DNA from: Candidatus Poribacteria bacterium
GTDB lineage: Bacteria > Poribacteria > WGA-4E > WGA-3G
NCBI GenBank assembly: GCA_028820635.1
Contig: JAPPIG010000118.1
Span: forward strand, 284,692-348,691
DNA: 64,000 nt
Direction: 5' to 3'
Within the stretch, counting starts at the first letter, position 1, and every line of letters begins with the position of its first letter. Made by a program: the position numbers and the translations under genes. The notes under the pieces were generated by a model. The model saw only the letters and a list, made by a program, of their open reading frames with translations. It had not been told where the DNA came from and did no database searches. Shown in pieces: positions 42,461 to 51,724 of the stretch.

Positions 42461-45373
42461 ATGAAAAACGATGATTCTGAACTAATTCAACGCACATTAG
42501 AAGGTGATCAACACGCTTTTGCTCAACTTGTAGAGAAATACCAAGAGCAGGTACACACCCTTGCGTGGCAGAAAATTGGTGATTTTCACATCGCACAAGA
42601 AATTACGCAAGATGTTTTCATCACTGCATATCAAAAATTCTCGACCCTCACACACTACAGACAATTTGCAGGATGGCTTTATGTCGTTACAAACCGAAAG
42701 TGCATTGCCTGGCACCGGAAGAAAAAAATTGAAACGCAATCAATTGATGAGACAGATCCTATTGAGTTGGAAGAGGCATATTATTCAGAACATATAGCCC
42801 AACAACGCGAAGAAGCAGCAACAGAAAAACGCCGTACAATAGTCCATAAATTGCTCAGTAAGCTACAGGAAAGTGACCGTACAGTGATGAGTCTCTATTA
42901 CCTCGCTGAAATGTCATGTGAAGAAATTTCTGAGTTTTTGGGGGTGTCTCCCAATACAGTACGGAGTCGACTCCACCGTGCCCGTAACCGATTAAAGAAG
43001 GAGGAAGCCGTGATACAAGAAAATCTTAGCAGTTTCCAACTGCCAACACAAATGACAGAAAACATCATGAAAGGAATTTCACAACTAAAACCCACAGCAC
43101 CGTCTGGCAGTAAACCATTAGTCCCATTAGCAGTTTCTGCCGCATCAGCAATAATAGTTTTTCTGCTAATAGGCTTTGGAGCGCAAAATCTAATTCGTTT
43201 TCAGAAGCCGTATAGTTTAGAGGCAACATCAAAACCAACGATTGAAATCGTTGACGCGCCGATAGTCTTGGAATCCACTGCAAAACCTGCAGTTAACAAT
43301 CAAGTTGGTCGTTCTGAGGTACTCAGTAACAATGATGGAACAGGGCAGAAACCGGATACACCGCTGTTTGCTGCAGCACAATCGGATGACGCAGAAATCT
43401 CAACGTCAAAAGCGCAATGGGGACAAACCAACGGTCCTTATGGAGGATATATCGGGCAACTTTTTGCAACCTCTGAGGGTATACTTTTCGCTGGAACAGA
43501 TGGATCAGGTGTATTCCAATCCACAGACCAAGGAAACAGTTGGACTCCAGTTAATACTGGATTAAACAACGACCCAGATAGGTTCCCCATGGTAGTTAAA
43601 GCAATCGCACAAATGGACGATAAAATCTATGTTGGCACGCTGGGGACATTATACATTTCTACTGATATTGGCATCACATGGCAACGCGTACCTGCTTTCG
43701 GAGCACATGAAAGAATCACTGATATTGTGATTCATGATGAACACATCTATGTTAGTACAGATAGCACAGGTGTTTGGCAGTCAAATGATGGTAATACATG
43801 GACACAAATCAATGATGGACTCGGACCAATGGTCGGTAGGTATCTCATAGATCCCGACCCGCCTCCAGATATTCCCAAATTAGGAATAATACCTTTGACT
43901 GGTTTCAAACTCTCAAGTGTTGGGATAACGTTGGTTGCTGCGACAAAAAAAGGGATTTATCATAGAATGACGAATGAAGACTCGTGGACATCAATCAAAC
44001 CAACTGTCGTTAAACATCCAGATGGGGATGTGACAGAAAACAACTTACAAGATAAACCAGAATCAAATCCTACACCTAAGCAACAAACTTCCCCCGATTT
44101 ACGTGTTGACTCGTTTGCATCAATAAGACATTTACTCTATATGGTTGGAAGAATAGGCGATGAATCTGGTATCTTCCGGTCAAATGACATAGGCGACACA
44201 TGGACACTCATCACCCCAGAAAAAGTAAAAGAAGAAAGTGATGACGTTCAGACAATTACCGTGCAAGGTGAGAGACTATACGTTGGCACTTCTGACGGTT
44301 TGATCTATCTTTCGGATGATATGGGTGATTCCTGGATATCAAACAACGATGGCGTAATGCATGGTGAAGTTTTAGCAGTGTTACCAATCGATGGTAATAC
44401 TGTATTCATAGGCACATCAAGAAATGGAGTCTTTCGCACAACAGATGCAGGGAATTCTTGGGTAGAATGTAGCACCGGCATAATAAATACAAATGTCAGT
44501 CAATTAGAGATTATTGGTGATAAACTATACACCGTTGTTGGTAAAAACATCGTTTATTCTGCTGACGGTGGAGATTCATGGCTGCCTGTAAAAGATCCTT
44601 CAAAACAGAGCAAATATGCCTTCTTTTCTCCTACCATTTGTGTATCAGATGGAGATCTCTACATCGGTGCCTACTTTGGTGATGATAAATATATCCCATC
44701 TTTTTCTGGTGGTGACGGAGATAGTGTTTACAGGTTGAATCCAGAAGACAACACTTTGGTTGAACTTTTCACAGATAAGGATATGTATAGTATTCAAAGT
44801 TTGGTTGTAGTTGACAATACATTTTATATGGGAACATGGTCAAGAGGGGTCTTCAAGTGGGATCAAAAAGCGGGTCTTACCAAACTTGGCTTGGTACAAG
44901 ATGATAACATCTGGCTATTAATTGCAAAAAGTGAGAATCTGATTGCGGTTACAGGACATCAGGGTACAACGGATAATGAAATCTATCGTTTTGAAGAGAA
45001 CCGTTGGGTACCTATTCACACAACAGATATGATTGATAGCGGTTTGACTGATCTCAAGTGGGTCGGTTCAACGCTATATGCATCCTTCTGGGAAATCGGA
45101 GTATTCCGTTCCAAGGATGGAGGCGATACTTGGACATCTATCAACGATGGTCTGGATGATACATCTGCTACAGCAATAGGAACAGATGGTACTGCGGTGT
45201 ATGTCAGCACATTTTCAGATGATACAAGTGTTTTCCAATGGATAGAGGAAAAACAGCACTGGAAGTCAATTGGTTCTCTTCCCAAACAAGTTTCATCCTT
45301 AGCAGTAGTTGACGGTTTTCTTTATGCTGGCACTGCCGGTAGCGGTGTGTATAAGATTCGGATTGAGCAATAA
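42461..45373 (+). CDS. Membrane-tethered ECF sigma factor with beta-propeller, copy 3
   Basis: 970 residues. Sigma region 2 spans about residues 10-88, region 4 about 125-180 (ISEFLGVSPNTVRSRLHRAR), the linker 188-218 and the transmembrane helix 219-240. The propeller runs from about 310 to the end with many S-x-D-x-G-x-T/S-W repeats (QSTDQGNSWTPV, QSNDGNTWTQI, RTTDAGNSWVE, RSKDGGDTWTSI). AAGGTG lies before the ATG. A full promoter module lies upstream and two hairpins downstream, so it is a monocistronic unit. The inferred role is to couple binding at the cell surface to transcription. Confidence 0.9.
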   Translation: MKNDDSELIQRTLEGDQHAFAQLVEKYQEQVHTLAWQKIGDFHIAQEITQDVFITAYQKFSTLTHYRQFAGWLYVVTNRKCIAWHRKKKIETQSIDETDPIELEEAYYSEHIAQQREEAATEKRRTIVHKLLSKLQESDRTVMSLYYLAEMSCEEISEFLGVSPNTVRSRLHRARNRLKKEEAVIQENLSSFQLPTQMTENIMKGISQLKPTAPSGSKPLVPLAVSAASAIIVFLLIGFGAQNLIRFQKPYSLEATSKPTIEIVDAPIVLESTAKPAVNNQVGRSEVLSNNDGTGQKPDTPLFAAAQSDDAEISTSKAQWGQTNGPYGGYIGQLFATSEGILFAGTDGSGVFQSTDQGNSWTPVNTGLNNDPDRFPMVVKAIAQMDDKIYVGTLGTLYISTDIGITWQRVPAFGAHERITDIVIHDEHIYVSTDSTGVWQSNDGNTWTQINDGLGPMVGRYLIDPDPPPDIPKLGIIPLTGFKLSSVGITLVAATKKGIYHRMTNEDSWTSIKPTVVKHPDGDVTENNLQDKPESNPTPKQQTSPDLRVDSFASIRHLLYMVGRIGDESGIFRSNDIGDTWTLITPEKVKEESDDVQTITVQGERLYVGTSDGLIYLSDDMGDSWISNNDGVMHGEVLAVLPIDGNTVFIGTSRNGVFRTTDAGNSWVECSTGIINTNVSQLEIIGDKLYTVVGKNIVYSADGGDSWLPVKDPSKQSKYAFFSPTICVSDGDLYIGAYFGDDKYIPSFSGGDGDSVYRLNPEDNTLVELFTDKDMYSIQSLVVVDNTFYMGTWSRGVFKWDQKAGLTKLGLVQDDNIWLLIAKSENLIAVTGHQGTTDNEIYRFEENRWVPIHTTDMIDSGLTDLKWVGSTLYASFWEIGVFRSKDGGDTWTSINDGLDDTSATAIGTDGTAVYVSTFSDDTSVFQWIEEKQHWKSIGSLPKQVSSLAVVDGFLYAGTAGSGVYKIRIEQ

Positions 45374-45412
45374 ACTGTCAATAGTTGGTAATCAGTTTAC
45401 ATAATTCTTTTC

Positions 45413-45478
45413 AGCGCGCTTCCAAGCGCGCCTACCAGTAAATTATAATGCGCACCTATTAGTTAGGTGTGCTTTTTT
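45413..45478 (+). terminator. Double hairpin terminator after sigma-propeller 3
   Basis: GCGCGCTT/AAGCGCGC hairpin at 45413-45432, then GCACCTA/TAGGTGTGC followed by T6 at 45449-45478. This is the same two-hairpin arrangement as after copy 2. Confidence 0.75.
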
Positions 45479-45537
45479 GTTATTTTGCATAAATCCTCTT
45501 CTCTTTTTTGAAAAAATTGTTGTTTTTCCCTCCAAAT

Positions 45538-45595
45538 TTGCATTTTTTTCAAAAATATGCAATTCTGCACAACAAAATCGCGTCTATATATTATG
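45538..45595 (+). promoter_or_regulatory. Sigma-propeller promoter module (gene 4)
   Basis: TTGCATTTTTTTC then AAAAATATGCAATTC forms the palindrome, followed by AAATCGCGTCTATATATTA. It matches 42352 and 51555 base for base in most positions. It is about 30-85 bp upstream of the ATG. Confidence 0.65.
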
Positions 45596-45623
45596 AAAGA
45601 TAAATTTTCTATTGAGGTCTCAG

Positions 45624-48600
45624 ATGACATACGACGATTCTGACCTGATTCAACAAACATTAGAAGGTGACCAGCAAGCGTTTGCTGCACTTGTGGAAAA
45701 ATACCAAAAACAGATACACGCTTTAGCATGGCAGAAAATTGGTGATTTTCACATCGCGCAAGAGATTACGCAGGATGCGTTCTTCACAGCATTCCAAAAG
45801 CTCTCTACGCTCACAAACCCTAATCGTTTTGCGGGATGGCTCTATGTAATTACCAACCGCAAATGTATTGCATGGCACCGAAAGAAATCACCACAACCGC
45901 AATCGTTAGAAGTAACAGACCCTGTTGAATTAGAGGAGGTGTACTATTCAGAATATATGACACAACAACGCGAAGAAGCAGCAAATCAAAAACGACGTGC
46001 AGTAGTCCAGAAATTACTCAGTAAACTACAAGAGAGCGAGCGCACTGTCGTAAATATGTATTACATCGCAGGCATGACATGTGAAGATATAGGAAAATTT
46101 TTGGGTGTATCTCCCAACACGGTACGGAGTCGACTCCACCGTGCCCGTAACCGATTAAAGAAGGAAGAGGCAATGATTCAAGAAAACTTGGGCAGTTTCC
46201 AACTGCCAACGCAATTGACAGAAAACATCATGAAGGGAATTTCACGACTAAAACCCACAACGCCACCTGGAAGTAAACCTTTAATACCGTTAGCAGTTTC
46301 TGCCGCATCAGCCATTTTAGTTTTATTACTGATAGGCGTTGGGGCGCAAAATCTAATCCGGTTTCAAAAGCCTTATAGTATAGAGGCAACATCAAAACCA
46401 ACAATTGAAATCGTTGAGACGCAACTTGTCTTGCAATCTCCGACAGAACCAGCAGTTAGAAATCAGGTTGGACGTTCAGATGTCCACGGTCAAAGCAACG
46501 GTGAGGGACAAAAACCGGACACACCACTATTCGCTGCAGCACAGACAGACGACGTAGAAATTTCAAAGTCAAAGCAGCAATGGGTGCAAACAAAAGGTCC
46601 GGAAGGTGGCACAGTTGCTACCTTGTTCACAACAACCCGCGGTGATGTATATGCAGGCGCGCTCAGCGGTCTCTACAGACTTACTGATGATGGACAATCA
46701 TGGAAACTCGTCAACCGCATCAAAGAGCATTCATATACTGCACAATACGCTGGAAAAACATGGTGGCCTGTAGTAGAGCGGCAGGATGCCCTTTACCTTG
46801 CTGTTGGAACAGAAATATTAACGTCTACAGATAGAGGCGAAACATGGGACGTATTCTGTGAGTGTATAAAAGGTCAGCTTGTTGGTATGGTAATAACTGA
46901 TGGAATCCCCGGCGCGCAAAGCGATATGGCAATCTACCTCGCTTATGCTAACGGTGTATTCCGTACAGATAATGAAGGTAAATCGTGGACACCGCTGACC
47001 GAAGGTTTGACAGATAGGAAAATCCATGCAATCGCTACCGTTGAAAACACCGTCTTTGCTGGTACCGATAAAGGACTATATCGCCTTAAATCAGAAAATT
47101 GGGAACAGTTGCCAGTAGGCGATAAAGTGGAAAATATACGTGCATTGGCAAGTGCTGGACACCGACTCTATGTTGCGGTAGGGAAGGAAGTAAAGAATCA
47201 ACTAACTTCTCAATTCTTGTCAATGATGACCACTCAAAAGACTTCCAAGTCGCTATATCGCTCAACAGACTTAGGAAAATCATGGGAATCAATAGACCCC
47301 GAAAAAGGTCCTATGAAAATGTCTGGAAAAACAACTTTTAAGTTCTCTGACAAAAGTAATTCGGAACCTCTTAACACAGTAAGAATAGTTGCACACCAAG
47401 ATAGCCTCTTAGTCATTAATCGGGGTGATTCTTATTATTCAAATGATTCTTATTACTCAAATGATTCAGGTAATAATTGGAATATCTTGCCAACAAGTTT
47501 TTCAGGTAGTGACTCACTACCCGTCATCGCCATTTTGAACAAAAACACATTTTACAGCAGTGGCAATGATGGCATCTATCACACAACCAATACCGGCAAG
47601 ACATGGCGTCAACTCAAAACTGGATTGGTGAATACTTTCATTTTTAATATAGTCGCAGTAAATGATACCCTTTATGCAAACATAGGGACGGAACTTGTTA
47701 CCTCATCTGACGGTGGTGAATCGTGGACATCTGTACTTGGAAAAGCAGGGAGCGTCAATGGTATGTTGGAATCTAACGGTGTTCTCTATGTTAAAGGTTC
47801 AAAGAATCTGACACCACGTCTTTATCGTAAAACTGTTGAGGACAACCAGATAACCCCCGTCCCTGGCATGCCAAATTTTGAGGTGCCGGACTTTAGTAAG
47901 TTAATGGAGGAAGAAATCGGCCTGGCATTACTTGCCACACTTGAGGAGAAGGCCAAGACAGACCTTGAAGCAGCAAAAAAGATTGATCCTGAACATTTTG
48001 ATGCAGAAAAGTTCAATGAAACCTATAGTAAGATTGTGCAGGAAAACCTAAATAAGTCCTTTCAAGTTTCTTTTGGAAGTTTCGCTGTCAGCGGCAAAAC
48101 CTACTATATGGAATCCGGGCATAAACTGTTCAGATGGAAACCCGGTACTGCTGAATGGTACGACACTGGTTTAGTAGATGAAAGTGGACCTGGTCACTTT
48201 AATGGCAAAATTGACGATTTTGATTCTATTGGTTTCAGAATCGCTGTATCGGGAAACATCATTTACGTCGGCAAAAGAGATGGACACCTTATGCTATCGC
48301 ATGATGAAGGCGAAATTTGGAATGATGTCTCCACAAAACTTCCATTTCCTGTTGGACGTTTCAATGATATTACATTCGCTGGACAAACTGTCTATGTGGC
48401 TACCGACAAAGGTGTTGTTTGGTCAAACAATGGTTTAGAATGGGATACACTCATTGATTTGGAAGGAACACCTCTCGCTATGAGTAGATTGGCAGTCGAT
48501 GACACAACGGTTTACGGTGAATATAATCATAAAATATATCAATTGAATAAGGACTCTGGCAAATGGCAACAGGTTACGCCAGAAATCCCAAATTTTGTTT

Positions 48601-48692
48601 TCTCTTTTGATGTTGATGGAGACACACTCTATGTCGGAACGGCAGGACGAGGTGTGCTCCGCTTTTCACTTGACGATTCCACGGATAGGTAA
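45624..48692 (+). CDS. Membrane-tethered ECF sigma factor with beta-propeller, copy 4
   Basis: About 1022 residues: region 2 (AWQKIGDFHIAQEITQDAFF), region 4 (IGKFLGVSPNTVRSRLHRAR), the linker with SFQLPTQLTENIMKGISRL, a transmembrane helix, then the extracytoplasmic propeller (RTDNEGKSWTPL, STDLGKSWESI, TTNTGKTWRQL). The ATG at 45624 follows GAGGT. A perfect-frame 18-bp tandem duplication at 47427-47462 gives DSYYSNDSYYSND in the propeller. A Glu/Lys-rich insertion near residues 755-805 (FSKLMEEEIGLALLATLEEK...) interrupts the repeats. Two small exported proteins follow at 26 and 34 bp gaps, probably in the same operon. Confidence 0.9.
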   Translation: MTYDDSDLIQQTLEGDQQAFAALVEKYQKQIHALAWQKIGDFHIAQEITQDAFFTAFQKLSTLTNPNRFAGWLYVITNRKCIAWHRKKSPQPQSLEVTDPVELEEVYYSEYMTQQREEAANQKRRAVVQKLLSKLQESERTVVNMYYIAGMTCEDIGKFLGVSPNTVRSRLHRARNRLKKEEAMIQENLGSFQLPTQLTENIMKGISRLKPTTPPGSKPLIPLAVSAASAILVLLLIGVGAQNLIRFQKPYSIEATSKPTIEIVETQLVLQSPTEPAVRNQVGRSDVHGQSNGEGQKPDTPLFAAAQTDDVEISKSKQQWVQTKGPEGGTVATLFTTTRGDVYAGALSGLYRLTDDGQSWKLVNRIKEHSYTAQYAGKTWWPVVERQDALYLAVGTEILTSTDRGETWDVFCECIKGQLVGMVITDGIPGAQSDMAIYLAYANGVFRTDNEGKSWTPLTEGLTDRKIHAIATVENTVFAGTDKGLYRLKSENWEQLPVGDKVENIRALASAGHRLYVAVGKEVKNQLTSQFLSMMTTQKTSKSLYRSTDLGKSWESIDPEKGPMKMSGKTTFKFSDKSNSEPLNTVRIVAHQDSLLVINRGDSYYSNDSYYSNDSGNNWNILPTSFSGSDSLPVIAILNKNTFYSSGNDGIYHTTNTGKTWRQLKTGLVNTFIFNIVAVNDTLYANIGTELVTSSDGGESWTSVLGKAGSVNGMLESNGVLYVKGSKNLTPRLYRKTVEDNQITPVPGMPNFEVPDFSKLMEEEIGLALLATLEEKAKTDLEAAKKIDPEHFDAEKFNETYSKIVQENLNKSFQVSFGSFAVSGKTYYMESGHKLFRWKPGTAEWYDTGLVDESGPGHFNGKIDDFDSIGFRIAVSGNIIYVGKRDGHLMLSHDEGEIWNDVSTKLPFPVGRFNDITFAGQTVYVATDKGVVWSNNGLEWDTLIDLEGTPLAMSRLAVDDTTVYGEYNHKIYQLNKDSGKWQQVTPEIPNFVFSFDVDGDTLYVGTAGRGVLRFSLDDSTDR

Positions 48693-48718
48693 ACAATTCT
48701 TGTATATAGGAGATATTG

Positions 48719-49519
48719 ATGAAAATTCTAACTTATTGCACACTCGTTCTAATGTTTTGCGTTATTGGAGAACTTTCTGTCCATTCTGATGAGAAGCGTT
48801 CTCACACTAAAGAGACAGATACCGTGCCGTGGGGAGAACACTTTATAACGTTTCAGCAACTTTTAAATTTAGAGAAGGATTCGCAAGCTGCACATGCCGA
48901 ACTCCAAAACGTGGCCAAAAAACTTTTCGTAGGACACATACTCGCCGAAGAGTGGGTAGCCCTCTACTTCCGAATTAGAAGTGAAGGAACCAAGCATCTA
49001 TCGGATGTTAAACGTGTCTATGAACTCGAAATCCGAGTATTGACAGCTATTGGTGCTGAAAAGCACGCAAACCAGATTCAACTGCATCAAGAAGCACTTA
49101 AACATTGTAAAGACCTCCACAAAGTGGTTGGCGATCAACCTTTTAAAAAACCGATTAGCACAACTAAAACGTCGGATGTAGTAAATAATGCCTTTTTTCA
49201 GCTGCTCCCCGACAACCCTGAAACCGCTCGTGCCGTACTTGACATATTTGCCACACTTGTATTTGATAACCATCGTCTCACCGAAGAATGGAAGGCACTC
49301 TATTTTCGTCTTTGCCGAGACAAAAAAGCCACCATCTCAGAAGCGATTCGCTTATTTGAGTTAAAAAAGCAGATGTTCACAGATATTGACGCTGAGAAAT
49401 ATGCTAATGAAATTAAAAACTTAGCGAATGTCATTGAACAAAGTAAAATTGTACAGAAAATATTAAAACGCCAAGGTAACCCAGACGAGAAAATGCCCTT
49501 CAACCCTGCACCGAAATAA
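48719..49519 (+). CDS. Secreted protein with two helical repeats, in sigma-propeller 4 operon
   Basis: About 266 residues with a signal peptide (MKILTYCTLVLMFCVIGELS). The mature part contains two related helical units: GHILAEEWVALYFRIRSEG...YELEIRVLTAIGAEKHANQI and NHRLTEEWKALYFRLCRDK...FELKKQMFTDIDAEKYANEI. It is thus an internal duplication of about 95 residues. The ATG at 48719 sits seven bases after AGGAG, 26 bp behind the sigma factor gene. No known family was recognised. The context suggests a periplasmic partner or target of the propeller sensor. Confidence 0.6.
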   Translation: MKILTYCTLVLMFCVIGELSVHSDEKRSHTKETDTVPWGEHFITFQQLLNLEKDSQAAHAELQNVAKKLFVGHILAEEWVALYFRIRSEGTKHLSDVKRVYELEIRVLTAIGAEKHANQIQLHQEALKHCKDLHKVVGDQPFKKPISTTKTSDVVNNAFFQLLPDNPETARAVLDIFATLVFDNHRLTEEWKALYFRLCRDKKATISEAIRLFELKKQMFTDIDAEKYANEIKNLANVIEQSKIVQKILKRQGNPDEKMPFNPAPK

Positions 49520-49553
49520 TTTCACAGTGCAACCAATATTAAAGGAGAAAACT

Positions 49554-50297
49554 ATGAAATCTATGAATCTGCGTGTCATCGTCGGTGGTCTGATTCTAAC
49601 AGTCCTTATTTGTACAGGGTTTTGGCTTTATACCCAGTGGGACACAAAGCAGTTTGAAGAATCGCTACAAATCCCATCGGTTATGGAAGCACCTCGTGAG
49701 GAAACTACCGCAAGGCAAACGGAACATCCACGGGAAATCGCTCAAACAACAGAAAATGCAATTTCGCCTACCTCAATGCGCGACGCTGAAAAAGAAACGA
49801 ATAAACCTGACGCTGTAACTCCTGCAGAATCCTCTGATGTAGCGGAAGCCGCCTCGGACGGTGCTGACATTGACAGTTTTTTTGACCAATGGCTTCCGCA
49901 AACCATTAGAGACTCCACCGATGTTTCTAAGGAAGCTCCTTATGATATGGCAATTGTTAAAGCAGGGTTTGACGATTACAACGCTCATCTTCAAAGCAAT
50001 CCCGAATACGCTTACCAACGTCTTGATGATGCTTTTCGCGAACAATACGGCGATGACCCTGATGTTGACATCCTCGTAGAAACTATCAGGCGCGGCAATA
50101 ACGGTCCAACGACAATTGACGATGCAATTAAAGGGATGGAGGCAATGATGAGACTTATGTCTGGAGATGGGATAAGTCCCCCTGAAGCGCTTGAAGACAT
50201 CCAAGATGCTCTTGAAATGCTCACAATTGCCAAACAAATGGCACACGAAGACGGGATAGATATTAAATATGAGGGCATTTTCCACATCGGAGAGTAA
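49554..50297 (+). CDS. Single-pass membrane-anchored hypothetical protein
   Basis: About 247 residues. One N-terminal transmembrane helix (RVIVGGLILTVLICTGFWLY) leaves the rest outside: a low-complexity Glu/Thr/Ala-rich stalk (about residues 35-105), then a compact acidic helical domain (FDDYNAHLQSNPEYAYQRLD... to the end). AAAGGAGA lies right before the ATG at 49554, which I chose over the frame's earlier opening at 49527. It follows the secreted repeat protein by 34 bp. The function is unknown. Confidence 0.6.
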   Translation: MKSMNLRVIVGGLILTVLICTGFWLYTQWDTKQFEESLQIPSVMEAPREETTARQTEHPREIAQTTENAISPTSMRDAEKETNKPDAVTPAESSDVAEAASDGADIDSFFDQWLPQTIRDSTDVSKEAPYDMAIVKAGFDDYNAHLQSNPEYAYQRLDDAFREQYGDDPDVDILVETIRRGNNGPTTIDDAIKGMEAMMRLMSGDGISPPEALEDIQDALEMLTIAKQMAHEDGIDIKYEGIFHIGE

Positions 50298-50349
50298 CGA
50301 GTTGTGCCAGTTAAGTGAAAGTTTGTTATTTTTCACAACTATTCATATT

Positions 50350-50411
50350 TGTAGGAGCGATCTCCGAATCGCGACACGTTTGTAGTCGGGAGTCGGAGTT
50401 CCCTCCTACCT
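50350..50411. repeat. REP-like paired repeat
   Basis: TGTAGGAGCGATCTCCGAAT...GCGAC and AGTCGGGAGTCGGAGTTCCC... lie in the 356-bp gap between the anchored protein and the DUF4159 gene. The rest of that gap holds the promoter at 50523. Confidence 0.8.
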
Positions 50412-50522
50412 TGAGGAAAGCAGGTATCGGAAAAGTTGCGAAATTCAAATCCAAATAAGAGGAACATGTAAAATATAAATATACCAAATGTTAACTGGCA
50501 CAAGTCGTGAGGGTAATATTTA

Positions 50523-50551
50523 TTTACATATCCTCAATTTTGTGTTATAAT
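50523..50551 (+). promoter_or_regulatory. Sigma70-type promoter for the DUF4159 gene
   Basis: TTTACA at 50523-50528, a 17-bp spacer and a perfect TATAAT at 50546-50551 lie about 100 bp before the ATG at 50654. Confidence 0.65.
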
Positions 50552-50653
50552 ATGAATAAGTGTATATAAATTTGATTCCACATCACAAAAAACGTTAAAA
50601 AATCGTTCTATTACAAACCCAAAACATATAAAATCAAATAGGTGGTAAGTTCC

Positions 50654-51433
50654 ATGAAATATAAAAATGCCTATATTACGACTATCCTATTGATATTATT
50701 CATCACCCCACATTCAATGGGTAAAAATACTGGAAATGAATCCACTTTTGTCCATACCCAACTTTTAAAAAGTAAAGATATTGAATATGATTTCACATTC
50801 GTCCGTTTGAAATATAGTGGGAGTTATCGCTATCGGAGTTTGTGGCATATAGATTACCCAGCCGCAGAACGAAACTTACTCATTCAACTTCGCAAACATA
50901 CAGACATCAAAGCGAGTCCTCTGGAAAAAGTCATTGAGGTAGGTTCACCTGAAATTTTCGACTATCCGTTTGCATATATAGCAGAATTAGGACGACTTAA
51001 CCTCTCTAAAGCTGAAGCTGAAAATCTTCGGGAATATCTGTTACGTGGCGGATTTATCATGACAGATGATTTTCACGGCACAGAACAGTGGAGAAGGTTC
51101 TATAAGCAGTACAAGAAGATATTCCCAAAACGCGAACCCATAGATATTCCGATGACACATCCCCTTTTCCAGTGCTTTTTTAAAATTGACAAACTGATGC
51201 AAATCCCCGCTCCCGCTGCCTATAGGAGTGGAAGAACACATGAAAAGGATGGGTATCAAGTGAAATGTATGGGTGTGTTTGATGACAAAGGTAGACTTAT
51301 GATGATGATTAACTTCAATACGGATTTGGGCGATGCATGGCAGAATGCTGCCGAGTCGTTTTATCCGCATAAGTTTTCAAATATGGCATTCAAAATGGGA
51401 ATTAACGCTATAGTCTACTCGCTTACCCATTAA
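50654..51433 (+). CDS. Exported DUF4159-domain protein
   Basis: About 259 residues with a signal peptide (MKYKNAYITTILLILFITP). The mature protein is a DUF4159 domain: FTFVRLKYSG, HIDYPAAERNLLIQL, then a glutamine-amidotransferase-like core PFAYIAELGRLNLSKAEAENLREYLLRGGFIMTDDFHG, and HPLFQCFFKI. DUF4159 proteins often lie with membrane-protein and MoxR/BatA-type clusters, which are absent here. AGGTGG precedes the ATG at 50654, chosen over the GTG at 50642. It has its own promoter. Confidence 0.8.
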   Translation: MKYKNAYITTILLILFITPHSMGKNTGNESTFVHTQLLKSKDIEYDFTFVRLKYSGSYRYRSLWHIDYPAAERNLLIQLRKHTDIKASPLEKVIEVGSPEIFDYPFAYIAELGRLNLSKAEAENLREYLLRGGFIMTDDFHGTEQWRRFYKQYKKIFPKREPIDIPMTHPLFQCFFKIDKLMQIPAPAAYRSGRTHEKDGYQVKCMGVFDDKGRLMMMINFNTDLGDAWQNAAESFYPHKFSNMAFKMGINAIVYSLTH

Positions 51434-51554
51434 AGTTAGAGCATTTATTTATTATCATAACGTCTCTCTCCCACATTAAAACCCCAATTTCTCCCGTTTA
51501 TCTAACCTCTATTCATTCCTTTCCAAGAAAAATTACATTTCTTTCTCAAAATAA

Positions 51555-51616
51555 TTGCATTTTTTTCAAAAAAGTGCAATTATTGACCTCAAAAATGTGT
51601 CTATATATTAAAAGAA
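51555..51616 (+). promoter_or_regulatory. Sigma-propeller-type promoter module before the LamG-like gene
   Basis: TTGCATTTTTTTC then AAAAAAGTGCAATTA is the cleanest palindrome of the family, followed by AAAAATGTGTCTATATATTA. It matches the modules at 42352 and 45538 although the gene behind it is not a sigma factor, which suggests a shared regulon. It is about 110-170 bp before the ATG at 51725. Confidence 0.65.
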
Positions 51617-51724
51617 CAACTGGTGCAAAGTATCCAATAATTCAAATCTATCATAAATATGTATAAGAGTGCGAAGTCTCATGGGGTAATGTCCAAATGA
51701 CCCAAAACAAAAAAGGAAGGAATA

